DNA of 64,000 nt from Glycomyces sambucus (GCF_900102815.1 NZ_FNGF01000001.1:481542-545541); one strand, 5' to 3'. Counted from the stretch's first letter, positions 1-8,932 are shown. The notes: a model not told the origin generated them from the letters alone. Numbers and translations: made by a program.

Positions 1-1815
1 CAGCGACAGGGTGTCGCCGGCGTCGACCTGCTGCGTGGAGACGGTCACGCGGCCGTCGGCGTCGTCGGCGAAGACCGTGGCGGTGTAGGTGCCGCTCTCC
101 AGGAAGTCGAGCGGGACGCTCGCGGTGCGGGCCGGGTCGGTGATCGCGCCGACGAACCAGTCCTCGCCGGAGCGGCGGGCGACGGTGACGTGGTCGCCGG
201 GGAAGCCCTCGACCACGTGCGACTCGTCCCAGACGGTCGGGACGGCCCGCAGCAGGTGCCGCCCGGGCCACTGCTCGTAGGCGGCGGCCGAGTCGGCGTA
301 GTTGACCATCGCGGAGGTGAACACGATCGACTGCGCGAGCGTGTGCGCCTGAGTGAGGATCGAGTCGTTCTGCGAGATCATCGCGGGCGTGTAGTCCATG
401 CCGCCGAGCGGGCCGCGCGTGAACGGCAGGGTCGCGTCGAGGCGCGCGGTCGTGGGCGGCGGGTACTTGTAGTGCTCGGTGCCGGCGACGGCCTCGGTGG
501 TGAGCACCCACGGCCAGGTGCGGTTCTCGCCGCCGGGCTTGGTGGAGCCGTGGAGGTCGAGCATGAGCTCGTTCTCACCGGCGGCGTCGCCGATGGACTG
601 GTACCACTCCTGGACCTCCTGGGAGTCGTTCAGGAAGAAGTCCACTTTGAGCCCCGCGACCCCGTACGCCTTGTGCTCGGCCGCGAGGGGGCCGGCGAGT
701 TCGGGGGTGGCGAACGGCTCGGCGGTGACCCACGCGAAGATCCGCACCCCGCGCTGGGCGGCGTACGCGCTGATCTCGGGGAGGTCGGCCGCCGGGTCGT
801 AGCAGCAGTCGACGGTGACGTACTCCCAGCCCATGGCGGCGGCGAAGTCGACCATCTGCTTCTGCTTGTCCATGTCGGCGGCGCTGTCGTCGTCGGTGTA
901 CCAGGTCCACCCGGCGCGGCCGGGCCGGACCCAGTCGGGCTGCTCCTGCGCGGCGGGGTTCAGGTTCTGGACCAGGTCGGTGTTGTAGAGGACGTCCAGG
1001 TCCTCGGCGACCACCGCGGTGCGCCAGGGCGTCTGGAACGGGTAGGCGGTCGCGATGGGGAACGCCTGGTCGGGCGTGCGGGCCACGTTGAGCAGGCCGG
1101 TGCCCTGGCCGTCGCCTTCGAGCATCGCGGGCGCGTAGCCGGCGTTCGCGTTGTAGACGTTGGCCTCGGTGATGAGCGTGAAATACGCGTTGTCGTCGAT
1201 CGAGGCGAGGAGCGGCATGGTCAGGTCGGCGCCCGAGTTCAGCTGCGCCGCATCGCGGTAGACGTAGTCCTGCTCGTAGTTGCCGTTCCAGTCGGCGGCC
1301 CAGCCGCCGGTCCCGGCGGGGAGGCGGAAGCCGCTGGACTCGTCGGTGATGCTCAGGTCGCCGTCGCCGGGGAGGCGGTAGCGGTACGCGACGCCGTCGT
1401 CGTAGGCGCGCACGACGAGTTCGAACGCCTCACCGTCCTTCGTGTACTCCAGGACGAGTTCTTCGGCGCGGTTCGTGTAGCTCGGGTCGGTCCCGGCGGG
1501 GAGCGTGTAGGTCTCGTCGATCGAGGACCGCTCCTCCCCCGCGTACGCGAGCCCGGTGCGGAAGTCGACGCCGTCGGTGGCGATGCCGAGCGGCGACTCC
1601 TCGAAGACCTGCGTGGTCCCGGCGGTCACCTCGTAGGTGAGCGACCCGTCCGGCTGGTCGGTGACGGTGAACGTGATCGATCCGTCCGGTGAGGACACGC
1701 TGTGCGTGCCTGCGGCGTAGGCGGGTCCGCCCGCCGCGACGACCGAGGCCGCAGCGGCGACCGCCAGCGCGGCCGCCGCCCCGAGGGGACGCCGTCGTCC
1801 CGTGCTGATGCTCAT
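1..1815 (-). CDS. Secreted GH97 family alpha-glycosidase (3' end outside window)
   Basis: Partial gene reading off the left edge; about 605 residues are present. It starts at an ATG preceded by AGGGAG. The N-terminus is a Sec-type signal (basic MSISTGRRR, then an alanine-rich core ending around AYA, residue 34). After it comes a beta-rich domain and then a TIM-barrel-like region with GWEYVTVDCCYDP, VRIFAWV, GLKVDFF and LMLDLHGSTKPGG, which are typical of GH97 alpha-galactosidases/alpha-glucosidases. In retaining GH97 enzymes the Asp of the KVDF strand is the nucleophile, so a retaining alpha-galactosidase type is plausible (inference). It acts outside the cell on alpha-linked galactose or glucose. 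It stands downstream of a terminator-like hairpin, so it probably has its own promoter in 1816-1930. Confidence 0.88.
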   Translation of the reverse strand, partial: MSISTGRRRPLGAAAALAVAAAASVVAAGGPAYAAGTHSVSSPDGSITFTVTDQPDGSLTYEVTAGTTQVFEESPLGIATDGVDFRTGLAYAGEERSSIDETYTLPAGTDPSYTNRAEELVLEYTKDGEAFELVVRAYDDGVAYRYRLPGDGDLSITDESSGFRLPAGTGGWAADWNGNYEQDYVYRDAAQLNSGADLTMPLLASIDDNAYFTLITEANVYNANAGYAPAMLEGDGQGTGLLNVARTPDQAFPIATAYPFQTPWRTAVVAEDLDVLYNTDLVQNLNPAAQEQPDWVRPGRAGWTWYTDDDSAADMDKQKQMVDFAAAMGWEYVTVDCCYDPAADLPEISAYAAQRGVRIFAWVTAEPFATPELAGPLAAEHKAYGVAGLKVDFFLNDSQEVQEWYQSIGDAAGENELMLDLHGSTKPGGENRTWPWVLTTEAVAGTEHYKYPPPTTARLDATLPFTRGPLGGMDYTPAMISQNDSILTQAHTLAQSIVFTSAMVNYADSAAAYEQWPGRHLLRAVPTVWDESHVVEGFPGDHVTVARRSGEDWFVGAITDPARTASVPLDFLESGTYTATVFADDADGRVTVSTQQVDAGDTLSL

Positions 1816-1933
1816 GAACCACTCCCTGAATGGAGGAACCTCGGGAACCGGCCGGTACCCGGGCATTCCGACGCTAAGGGCGCGGCTCCGTTCGGGAGAA
1901 GCCGAAATTCGCTTCCGTCCCTGGACGTTCCGA

Positions 1934-1964
1934 CGCACCCGCCGCTCTCGTCCCGGCGGGTGCG
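1934..1964 (-). terminator. Hairpin after the aminopeptidase gene
   Basis: Perfect 10-bp stem (CGCACCCGCC / GGCGGGTGCG) with an 11-nt loop, just past the stop codon of the aminopeptidase gene. There is no U-tract, as is usual for actinobacterial terminators. Confidence 0.6.
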
Positions 1965-1972
1965 CCGGAGGT

Positions 1973-3490
1973 CTACGCCTCGCAGGCCACGTCTTCCCGG
2001 GGCAGTTCGCCGCCGAGGAGGAACGCGGTGGTGGTGTTCAGCGCGCAGGCGTTGGTGCCGTAGACGTACGCGCCGTGGCCGAAGCCGTCGACGGTGACCA
2101 GGCGGGCCCGGTCGCCGAACGCCTCGCGGTTGATCTGGGCGCCTTCGAGCGGCGTGGCGACGTCGAGTTCGTTCTGCACGATGAGGACGTTCGCCGGGCC
2201 CTCGTCGGTGATCGGGACCTGCGGCTCGACCGGGTCGTTGGCCCAGAAGGCGCACGGCGTGACGTTCGCGCCGGCGCCGCCGAACATCGGGTACGCCTCG
2301 CGGTCGGCGGCGGTGGCCTCCAGGTAGACCGCGATGTCCTCGGGCCAGTCGGCGTCGTTGCAGGTCACGGCCAGGAACGCGGACCAGGCGTTGTCGTAGG
2401 GCGAGGGCGTGCCGGCGGCGTCCCCGCCCGTTGCGGCGGGCACGTCGAGCTCGTCGAAGAGGCGGTCGGCGGCGGCCGCGTCGCCGGCGTCCAGCGACTG
2501 CCACAGGCGCGCGGCCCCGCCGAAGGAGTCCTCGCCGTAGAGCGAGACGAACACGATGAACCGGAACAGCGCGCCGTCGTACTCGCCGACCGGTTCGGCG
2601 TCGAGGCGCCCGGCCAGGTCGAAGTAGGTGTCCCGCACGGCTTCCGGGGTGTCGCCGAGGCCGTAGGCGGCGTCGCGTTCGGCGGCCCAGGCCGCGAAGT
2701 ACGCGAAGTTCGGTTCGAACCCGCTGCCCCAGCGGCGCTGCGCCTCGTGGTCGAGGGCGGTGCCGCCGACGTTGCTGTCGAGGACGACCCGGCCGCTGGT
2801 CTCGGGGAACAGCGAGGCATAGGCCGCGCCGAGGACCGAGCCGTAGGAGGCGCCGTAGAAGCTCAGCTCCTCCTCGCCGAGGGCGGCGCGGATCGTGTCG
2901 ATGTCGCGGGCGGTGTTGGCGGTGGTCATGTGCGGCATGAGGCCGTCGGTGTCGTTGGCGGCGCACTGCTCGGCGACGCCTTGCGCGAGCGCGGCCTGGG
3001 CGCGGACGGCGGCGTCGTCCGCCGCATAGGGCGGGACGTTCCCGCGGTGGGCCTGCTCGGCGGTGAAGCCGCAGCTCACGGGCGTGGAGTGGCCGACTCC
3101 GCGCGGGTCCATGCCGATGAGGTCGTAGGCGTCGGTGACGCTCGCGGGCAGGCCGAGGTCGGCCATCCCCACGGGCTGGTCGAGTCCGGCGCCGCCGGGC
3201 CCACCGGGGTTGAGCAGCATGGCGCCTTGGCGCGCTTCGGGATCGGTGCTCGCGAGGCGGGAGACCATCACTTCGATGGACTGCCCGCCGGGGTCGGCGT
3301 AGTCGAGCGGGACGGGGACGGCGGCGCACTCCATGCGCTCGCCGCCGGTCACGTCCTCGGGGCAGGCGCCCCAGGTCAATGTGTCCTCAGTGGAGTCCTG
3401 TGCGGTGGCGGGCAGGACCGCGAGGGTCCCGGCGAGCCCCGCGGCGGCGGCCGTCGCCACCGCCGCCGCGGCGATGCGCTGTCTGCTCAT
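1973..3490 (-). CDS. Secreted alpha/beta-hydrolase, tripeptidyl aminopeptidase (Tap/SlpD-E) type
   Basis: 505 residues. The start ATG (MSRQRIAAA) is preceded by GGAGGA. The signal peptide runs to about residue 31 (ATA-Q). The fold signature is clear: NPGGPGG oxyanion-loop motif (94-100), DPRGVGHS, nucleophile elbow GASYGS with Ser215, a late Asp in NELDVATP and His in GFGHGAY, with the C-terminal TAP-like domain. Related Streptomyces enzymes remove tripeptides from the N-termini of secreted proteins or are mycelium-associated proteinases. Substrate here is unknown. A MerR-type dyad lies 55-77 bp upstream and a MerR gene follows on the same strand side, so expression is probably MerR controlled. 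Confidence 0.88.
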   Translation of the reverse strand: MSRQRIAAAAVATAAAAGLAGTLAVLPATAQDSTEDTLTWGACPEDVTGGERMECAAVPVPLDYADPGGQSIEVMVSRLASTDPEARQGAMLLNPGGPGGAGLDQPVGMADLGLPASVTDAYDLIGMDPRGVGHSTPVSCGFTAEQAHRGNVPPYAADDAAVRAQAALAQGVAEQCAANDTDGLMPHMTTANTARDIDTIRAALGEEELSFYGASYGSVLGAAYASLFPETSGRVVLDSNVGGTALDHEAQRRWGSGFEPNFAYFAAWAAERDAAYGLGDTPEAVRDTYFDLAGRLDAEPVGEYDGALFRFIVFVSLYGEDSFGGAARLWQSLDAGDAAAADRLFDELDVPAATGGDAAGTPSPYDNAWSAFLAVTCNDADWPEDIAVYLEATAADREAYPMFGGAGANVTPCAFWANDPVEPQVPITDEGPANVLIVQNELDVATPLEGAQINREAFGDRARLVTVDGFGHGAYVYGTNACALNTTTAFLLGGELPREDVACEA

Positions 3491-3536
3491 GCGATTCCTC
3501 CTGTGGGTGTCGGCCCCCGCGCGGGGGCCGGTCCAC

Positions 3537-3567
3537 AGTCCAGGCCATGCCGCTGCGGCACGGTCAA
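3537..3567 (-). promoter_or_regulatory. MerR-type promoter of the aminopeptidase gene
   Basis: On the minus strand TTGACC (3567-3562), a 19-bp spacer holding the perfect dyad TGCCGCAGCGGCA (3548-3560), then TGGACT (3542-3537). A long 19-bp spacer with a central dyad is the hallmark of promoters activated by MerR proteins. The same 13-bp core recurs at 4493-4505. Confidence 0.65.
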
Positions 3568-3594
3568 GCGGTTCGCGGCTTTTCATGAAGGAGA

Positions 3595-4308
3595 TCACAA
3601 AAGTTCGTGAATGCGGCGCATGACGTCCAATTGTGCAGGGTTGTACAGGTCCTGGAGCGTGGTGCCGATGGCGTGCTTGGTGAACGCCTCGCCGTGCGGG
3701 GCGCCGCTGAGGTCCTTGAGCTGCGGGTACCGCTCGGCCACCTCGCGGGCGGAGGGCAGGAGGCGTTCGGCGAGGGCCGCCCTCGTGGCCTCGTCGGCGT
3801 CGGCCGGGAGCCGGTCGAACTCGCGGTCGGCCTCGCTCGGCGGCATCTCGCGCAGCAGCTCGGCGTAGGAGGTGACGGCCTCGGGACCGAGGAGGCGGGA
3901 GAGCACCACCATGAACGAGCGGTCGGCCTCGGACAGGGCGCCCCCGGCGGTCGCGGTCGCGAACTCGGGGGGCAGGTCGGTGGGCGCGGACTGGCGCAGG
4001 ATCGTGCCGAGTTCGAGCCGGATGCGCTGCAACCGCTCGATGGTGGCGCCGAGTTCGGCGTCGAGGGCGCGCAGGGCCTCCTCGGGGTGGTCGTCGTCCT
4101 CGCCCATCGCGGCGATCTGCGGCAGCGAGAACCCGAGGTCGGCGAGGCGCTTGATCCGCAGCAGGCGCACGAGGTGGGCCACGCCGTACTGCTTGTAGCC
4201 GTTGGAGAGCCGCTCGGGCTCCTCCAGCAGCCCCACCTCGTGGTAGTGCCGCACCGCCCGCAGGCTCGTGCCGGCCAGCTCGGCGAGCTGGCGGGTGCTC
4301 CATGCCAT
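3595..4308 (-). CDS. MerR family transcriptional regulator
   Basis: 237 residues. Residues 3-70 form the MerR winged helix-turn-helix: STRQLAELAGTSLRAVRHYHEVGLL, the wing with NGYKQYG, and LLRIKRLADLGFSLPQI. A long helical segment follows (residues 75-110), as in the MerR dimerisation coil. The C-terminal 120 residues are acidic and helical with no recognised ligand-binding motif and no metal-binding cysteines, so a small-molecule or stress signal rather than a metal is likely. It lies between two genes whose promoters carry the same MerR-type dyad, which makes both probable targets. Confidence 0.9.
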   Translation of the reverse strand: MAWSTRQLAELAGTSLRAVRHYHEVGLLEEPERLSNGYKQYGVAHLVRLLRIKRLADLGFSLPQIAAMGEDDDHPEEALRALDAELGATIERLQRIRLELGTILRQSAPTDLPPEFATATAGGALSEADRSFMVVLSRLLGPEAVTSYAELLREMPPSEADREFDRLPADADEATRAALAERLLPSAREVAERYPQLKDLSGAPHGEAFTKHAIGTTLQDLYNPAQLDVMRRIHELL

Positions 4309-4413
4309 GGTCGTGCCCTCCCGATTCCGGTCGTTCCCCTATAAATCATGCCGGAACGGCGCGCGGGCGACCGGACAGTGCGCGGTCGTCTCGCGGTCTC
4401 GATGGGCGCTCGT

Positions 4414-4473
4414 TGTGCGCGGTCGTTATGTGCGCGGGTCTTCTGTACGTGGTCTGAATGTGCGCGGTCTCAC
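4414..4473. repeat. 15-bp tandem repeat, four degenerate copies
   Basis: Units start at 4414, 4429, 4444 and 4459 and share TGTGCGCGGTC with changes at the 3' end of each unit. It sits in the divergent region between the MerR gene and the small membrane-protein gene, just upstream of the MerR-type promoter. Confidence 0.7.
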
Positions 4474-4485
4474 CGCGTGCCGGCC

Positions 4486-4516
4486 TTGAGCATGCCGCAG
4501 CGGCACGGTGTCCCCT
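4486..4516 (+). promoter_or_regulatory. MerR-type promoter of the membrane-protein gene; leaderless start likely
   Basis: TTGAGC, 19-bp spacer containing the perfect dyad TGCCGCAGCGGCA (4493-4505), then a weak TCCCCT -10 (4511-4516). The dyad core is identical to the one at 3548-3560. The -10 lies only about 7 bp before the ATG at 4523, so the transcript would begin at or next to the start codon. Confidence 0.55.
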
Positions 4517-4522
4517 TGAGGC

Positions 4523-5140
4523 ATGGACCCCGACGCCCGCCCCGCGCACCGCCGACTCCGCCCGATGCGCGGCCTCGACGTGCTGCACCGCGCGCTCTAC
4601 GAGATCGACCTCCCCGGGCCCGCAGGCCCGGTGCGGTACACCGTGGAGGTGGACACCGACCGCGACTGGACCGCCGTCCTCTACGCGGACGGGGTCCTCC
4701 AAACCGAGGCCGACCTGCCCGCGCGCCTGCCGGTGCCCGGCGGTGTGATCGAGGCCGACCACGGCATGTACGGCGTGTCCCGGATGCACTTCACCGCCGG
4801 GGACGGCCGCGAGCGGCGCCTCGCGCCCGTGCGCGGCACCCTCGAAGACCTGCGGGGCCGGTTCGCGCACCGCCATCCGCGCGCGAGCCGCGCGATCGGG
4901 TGGGCGGCGGTCGCGGTCCTGCTGGTGAACCTCGCGCTGGCCGCGCCGCAGGCCCTCGAACTCGCCACGGAGATCCCGCGGGTCGCGGAGCGGTTCGGGA
5001 CCTTCGAGTCGCCGGTGGACCTGCCGTGGTGGCTCAACACATCGCTGTACGCCGCGGGCGCGGCGGCGGCCACCGAGCGCGTGCTCACGTTCCGCCGCAA
5101 CCGGATCGTGGACTTCGAGACGATCTGGACCGAGGCGTAG
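4523..5140 (+). CDS. Conserved hypothetical membrane-associated protein
   Basis: 205 residues; no family recognised. The first 120 residues look soluble and beta-rich (RYTVEVDTDRDWTAVLYADG, SRMHFTAGDGRERRL). A clear hydrophobic helix follows (AIGWAAVAVLLVNLALAAP, about 124-142), and a weaker alanine-rich one near residues 174-190. The ATG has no Shine-Dalgarno sequence, but a MerR-type promoter places transcription initiation at the ATG, supporting leaderless translation from this codon. The divergent arrangement with the MerR gene and the shared dyad suggest it is part of the same response as the secreted aminopeptidase. Confidence 0.7.
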   Translation: MDPDARPAHRRLRPMRGLDVLHRALYEIDLPGPAGPVRYTVEVDTDRDWTAVLYADGVLQTEADLPARLPVPGGVIEADHGMYGVSRMHFTAGDGRERRLAPVRGTLEDLRGRFAHRHPRASRAIGWAAVAVLLVNLALAAPQALELATEIPRVAERFGTFESPVDLPWWLNTSLYAAGAAAATERVLTFRRNRIVDFETIWTEA

Positions 5141-5153
5141 CGGCAGCGCCCGA

Positions 5154-5211
5154 CGGCAGCGGCCCGGGCGGCACCGCTCCAGCGGCAGCGGTCCAGGCGG
5201 CACCGGTCCGG
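5154..5211. repeat. 29-bp tandem duplication
   Basis: Two adjacent 29-bp units (5154-5182, 5183-5211) beginning CGGCAGCGG and containing GGCGGCACCG, differing at about four positions. It fills the gap between two convergent genes. Confidence 0.65.
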
Positions 5212-5228
5212 CGTCCGCCCGGGTCCCG

Positions 5229-5780
5229 CTACTCGGGCCACTCACCGTCCGCGGCGAGGCCGAGGACGAGGGCGGCGATGTTCCAGGAGTCGTCGGCGCC
5301 GGAGTGGTGGCGCCCTTCCAAGGGCAGGCCCGCGATCTGGAGGGCGGCGTCCATGCCGGGGCGGCGCCCCAGGCCCCGGGCCTCGGTGAAGCGGACCTTG
5401 ACATTGGTGTGGCGGCTGCCGAAGGGGTAGCGGGTGCCGGTGGCCCTGCACTGGCGCTGGAACTGGTTGCGGTCGTAGTCGCCCCAGCTCGCCCACGGGC
5501 GGGAGTCGGCGCGGTGCTCGGCGGTGAGGAGGCGGCACGCGTCGGCGTACTCGACCCCGGTGTCCACTTCGGCCTGTGTGAGGCCGGTGAGCTCGGTGCA
5601 GAAGGCGCTCACCGTGGAGCGCCGGGGTCGGACCAGGATGCGGTGCTTGGCGGTCCGCTCGCGCGCGGCGAGGTCGACCACGGTGAGGCCGATCTCGATG
5701 ATCTCGGAGACCGCGCCGGGCGGCGGCCGGCCTTCCCAGCAGGTCGCCTCGACGTCGATCACGTTCAGCAGGGTGTCCAT
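5229..5780 (-). CDS. DEDDh-type 3'-5' exonuclease (ERI1/KapD-like)
   Basis: 183 residues from the ATG at 5780 (MDTLLN); a further in-frame ATG nine codons upstream is possible but less likely. The exonuclease fold is shown by the first motif NVIDVEAT (Asp9, Glu11), IIEIGLTVVD, LTGLTQ, the second Asp in WGDYDRNQF, and HHSGADDSWNIA carrying the final His and Asp. These are the DEDDh metal-binding residues. Family members trim the 3' ends of RNA or DNA; KapD of Bacillus is a relative. It stands alone, convergent with the gene before it. Confidence 0.85.
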   Translation of the reverse strand: MDTLLNVIDVEATCWEGRPPPGAVSEIIEIGLTVVDLAARERTAKHRILVRPRRSTVSAFCTELTGLTQAEVDTGVEYADACRLLTAEHRADSRPWASWGDYDRNQFQRQCRATGTRYPFGSRHTNVKVRFTEARGLGRRPGMDAALQIAGLPLEGRHHSGADDSWNIAALVLGLAADGEWPE

Positions 5781-5847
5781 GCCTCGCAGCGTAAAGGGCC
5801 CGTCCAACCGGTTTCGGGCGAACGGGCCCTCGGTACTCGCAGCGCGC

Positions 5848-7014
5848 CTAGACGGCCGTCCAGCGGCTCTCGTCGGCGGCGCTCGCCTCGACCGCGGCCA
5901 GGACCTTCTGGACCTGGAGCGCGTCGCCGAACGACGGCGTCGGCTGCTCGCCGGCGCCGATCGCGTTCACCAGGTCCACGACCTGGTGGGTGAAGCCGTG
6001 CTCGTAGCCGAGCCCGTGCCCGACCGGCCACCAGTTCCCGGTGTACGGGTGCTCGGGCTCGGTGGCCTGGATCTTGCGGAAGCCCGAGTTCGGCCCGTCC
6101 GCCGAGTCGTAGAACCACAGCGAGTTCATGTCCTCGAAGTCGAACGCGAGGGACGCCTTGGAGCCGTTGAGCTCCAGGCGCATCGCGTTCTTGCGGCCGA
6201 GCGCGAAGCGGGTGGCCTCGAAGACCCCGATCGCGTTGTTGCCGAACCGCGCGGTGAAGACCGCCGCGTCGTCCACGGTGACCGGGCCCTTCGGGCCGTC
6301 GGTGCCGCCGTGGCCGCCCAGGCCCACGAAGTCGCCGCCGACCGGCCGCTCCTTCACGAAGGTCTCCAGGATCGCCGAGACGCCGGTGATGTCGGCGCCG
6401 CCGATCCACTGCGCCGCGTCGATGATGTGCGCGCCGATGTCCCCCAGGGACCCCGACCCGGACTTGTCCTTGTCGAGGCGCCAGGTCAGCGGCGCGTTCT
6501 CGTCGGTGAGCCAGTCCTGGAGGTACTGGGCGCGAACGTGGCGGATCTCGCCGAGCGCGCCGGAGTCGACCAGGCGCTTGGCGAGCGAGAGCGCCGGGGT
6601 GCGGCGGTAGCTGAAGCCGCACATGGCGAGCACGCCGTTCGCCTTCGCGGCCTCGGCCGCCTCGGTCATGCGCTCGGCCTCCTCCACGGAGTTCGCCAGG
6701 GGCTTCTCGCACAGCACGTGCTTGCCCGCCTCCAGCGCCGCGATCGCGATCTCGGCGTGGAGGTTCCCGGGGACGCAGATGTCGACCAGGTCGATGTCGT
6801 CGCGCTCGACCAGGCGCCGCCAGTCGGTCTCGACCGAGTCCCAGCCGAGCTTGGCGGCCGCGGCGGTGACCCGCTCGCTGTCGCGCCCGGCCAGGGCGGT
6901 CATCCCGATGCCCAGCGGCAGGTCGAAGAAGCGCGGCGCGGTGCGCCAGGCGTGCGAGTGGGCGGCGCCCATGAAGGCGTAGCCGACCATGCCGATGCGA
7001 AGCGTTTCAGTCAC
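5848..7014 (-). CDS. Gfo/Idh/MocA family NAD(P)-dependent oxidoreductase
   Basis: 388 residues, GTG start. The N-terminal Rossmann fold shows IGMVGYAFMGAAHSHAW (residues 6-22) and the family motif CEKPLA with the conserved lysine around residue 100. The C-terminal alpha/beta domain includes GDIGAHIIDAAQW, where the His is the usual catalytic residue. It overlaps the preceding oxidoreductase gene by 8 nt and is the last gene of the thuA operon. Family enzymes oxidise or reduce sugars, inositols and related polyols; the substrate is unknown here. Confidence 0.93.
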   Translation of the reverse strand: MTETLRIGMVGYAFMGAAHSHAWRTAPRFFDLPLGIGMTALAGRDSERVTAAAAKLGWDSVETDWRRLVERDDIDLVDICVPGNLHAEIAIAALEAGKHVLCEKPLANSVEEAERMTEAAEAAKANGVLAMCGFSYRRTPALSLAKRLVDSGALGEIRHVRAQYLQDWLTDENAPLTWRLDKDKSGSGSLGDIGAHIIDAAQWIGGADITGVSAILETFVKERPVGGDFVGLGGHGGTDGPKGPVTVDDAAVFTARFGNNAIGVFEATRFALGRKNAMRLELNGSKASLAFDFEDMNSLWFYDSADGPNSGFRKIQATEPEHPYTGNWWPVGHGLGYEHGFTHQVVDLVNAIGAGEQPTPSFGDALQVQKVLAAVEASAADESRWTAV

Positions 7015-8131
7015 TGCGACTCCCTCGGTCCAGGCCGTCGCGGACCGACGGCCACCCTTGCAACACAGCGAGGATATCGGCGTCCCCGGTCGCCGCGAGT
7101 GCGGTGTCGTAAGAGCCGTCGAGGATCTCGCCGATCGGGACGCGGCGGCCCTCGGCGGCGCTGCGGATCGCGGCCTCCACCATGGCGAGGCTGAGCAGGT
7201 TCGCGTGCACGCGGCCCATCGGCTCGCGGCCGGTGCGCAGCGCGGCGGTGAACTCCCGCAGCGACCCGGCGATGCCGTCCCCGGGGTCCTCGGCGGTCGC
7301 CTTCGACGCCGGGCCCGACTCCTGCTCGGCCTGCGGGTCGCCCTCGCCGTCCCACACGGCGGTGCCGTGCTCGGCGGAGACGCGCCACGCGCCGTTCCAG
7401 GAGGTCTCCAGGCCGGGACTGCACCAGGACCCGTTGAACGTGAACCGGGCGCCGCCCTCCATCTCGAACGCGGCCGTCGCCGCCGCGTTCCCGGCGTACC
7501 AGGACCACGGCGGATTGTACTCCTCGCACACGACCGCGACCGGGTCGGCGCCGAGCAGGAAGCGGGCCATGTCGAACTGGTGGATCGCCATGTCGAGCAG
7601 GAGCGGGCTGGCCATCTCGTCGCGGAATCCGCCGAAGCGCGGCGCCTTGAAGAAGTCGACCGCCACGATCCCGATGCGCCCCAGCGACTCCAGTTGCGCC
7701 TTGGCCTGGAACAGGCCGCGGTTGTAGCGCCGGGACTGGCTCACCATGAACAGCTCGCCGGTGAGTTCGGCCGCGGCCGCCAGCGCGATCCCCTCGGCGA
7801 CCGTGGCGGCCACCGGCTTCTCGCCCAGGACGGGGAGCCCCGCGCGGAGCGCGGCGATCGTGACCGGGTGGTGCGCTTCGGGGATGGTCGCGTTGACGAT
7901 CGCGTCGGCGCCGGTGCGCCCGGCGAGTTCGACCGCGTCGGTCCCGGTGGGGATCGCACGGCCGAGGTCGGCCGCGGCGGCCTCGGTCGCGGCCGGGTAC
8001 AGGTCGGCGATGCCGACGAGTTCGGTGTCGGGGTCGGCCTCGATGGTGTGCATCCAGGCGCGGCCCATGCCGCCGGCACCGACTACGACGAGGCGCAGCG
8101 GCCCCGCGGATTGGAAGGTGCGGAAGCTCAT
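7007..8131 (-). CDS. Gfo/Idh/MocA family oxidoreductase, second paralogue
   Basis: 374 residues from the ATG at 8131, which overlaps the thuA-like stop codon (ATGA), so translation is coupled. The nucleotide-binding motif is [15 protein letters not shown], followed by GEKPVA and the C-terminal [12 protein letters not shown], where the His replaces the usual catalytic His of the family. It shares the architecture of the downstream gene but little sequence, so the two probably act on consecutive intermediates, as in two-step 3-keto-sugar chemistry (inference). Confidence 0.92.
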   Translation of the reverse strand: MSFRTFQSAGPLRLVVVGAGGMGRAWMHTIEADPDTELVGIADLYPAATEAAAADLGRAIPTGTDAVELAGRTGADAIVNATIPEAHHPVTIAALRAGLPVLGEKPVAATVAEGIALAAAAELTGELFMVSQSRRYNRGLFQAKAQLESLGRIGIVAVDFFKAPRFGGFRDEMASPLLLDMAIHQFDMARFLLGADPVAVVCEEYNPPWSWYAGNAAATAAFEMEGGARFTFNGSWCSPGLETSWNGAWRVSAEHGTAVWDGEGDPQAEQESGPASKATAEDPGDGIAGSLREFTAALRTGREPMGRVHANLLSLAMVEAAIRSAAEGRRVPIGEILDGSYDTALAATGDADILAVLQGWPSVRDGLDRGSRSD

Positions 8132-8898
8132 CGCTCGAACGCCCCGCGGTAGCCCTGGCCGTTGAAGAAGTCGTCCTTGTCGTAGCGCAGCAGCGTCGGC
8201 GTCTCGCGCTCGCGGTCGGGGCGGGCCCATTCGATGCCGTTGGCGATGACGTGGTTGACGTCCGGGTGGTGGTACACCGGGAAGTCCTGGTCGCCGGGGC
8301 TGAAGTAGAAGATCCGGCCGAAGCCGCGGCGGTAGGTCATGCCGGAGCGGAAGACCTCGCCGCCGGTGAACCCGGAGATGAAGACGAGTTCGTCCGGGGT
8401 CGGCACGTCGAAGTACTCGCCGTACATCTCCTGCTCGGGGATGACGATCGGGTTCGGGATGCCGCGGGCGATGGGGTGCTGCGGGTTCACGGTCCACACG
8501 AGTTCGCGGTCGTGCTCGCTGCGCCAGCGCAGGGTGCAGGTGGTGCCCATGAGCTTCGTGAAGATCTTGGACCAGTGTCCTGAGTGGAGCACGACCAGGC
8601 CCATGCCGGCGAGGACGTGGCGGTGGACGCGGTCGACGACCTCGTCGCTGACGTCGCCGTGGGCGGCGTGGCCCCACCACACGAGCACGTCGGTCTCGTC
8701 CAGGACGTCGGAGGTGAGGCCGTGCTCGGGCTCGTCGAGGGTGTGGGTGGTGATGACGGCCTTGTCGCCGAGCCATTCGCCCGCGCCCTTGGCGATGGCG
8801 CCGTGCATGCCGTCGGGGTAGCGCTCGGCCACGGAGGGCTCGACCTGCTCGTGGCGGTTCTCGCCCCAGATGACGGCGCGGATCGGGTGGTTCGCCAT
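8128..8898 (-). CDS. ThuA-like trehalose-utilisation family protein
   Basis: 256 residues. It has the class I glutamine-amidotransferase-like fold of Thu[13 protein letters not shown] at the N-terminus, [43 protein letters not shown], and [25 protein letters not shown] near the C-terminus. ThuA proteins are linked to catabolism of trehalose and related disaccharides through 3-keto intermediates, and are commonly encoded beside Gfo/Idh/MocA oxidoreductases, as here. First gene of the operon; a LacI-type operator lies about 20 bp upstream of the start. Confidence 0.92.
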   Translation of the reverse strand: MANHPIRAVIWGENRHEQVEPSVAERYPDGMHGAIAKGAGEWLGDKAVITTHTLDEPEHGLTSDVLDETDVLVWWGHAAHGDVSDEVVDRVHRHVLAGMGLVVLHSGHWSKIFTKLMGTTCTLRWRSEHDRELVWTVNPQHPIARGIPNPIVIPEQEMYGEYFDVPTPDELVFISGFTGGEVFRSGMTYRRGFGRIFYFSPGDQDFPVYHHPDVNHVIANGIEWARPDRERETPTLLRYDKDDFFNGQGYRGAFER

Positions 8899-8918
8899 GG
8901 TGCTCCTTGCTATGTGGA

Positions 8919-8932
8919 TTGTGAGCTTACAA
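8919..8932. promoter_or_regulatory. LacI-type operator before the thuA operon
   Basis: TTGTGAGCTTACAA, a 14-bp dyad with one mismatched pair, located between the LacI gene and the thuA-like start. A partly similar dyad lies at 10050-10063 before the LacI gene itself. Confidence 0.55.

Noticed and set aside
3491..4303. N-terminal extension of the aminopeptidase through the MerR gene region
   Set aside because: It is a shadow of the MerR gene in another frame; the ATG at 3490 has a ribosome-binding site and starts a proper signal peptide.
4414..4473. CRISPR or coding repeat
   Set aside because: The 15-bp units are contiguous with no spacers and the frame across them has no start with a ribosome-binding site.
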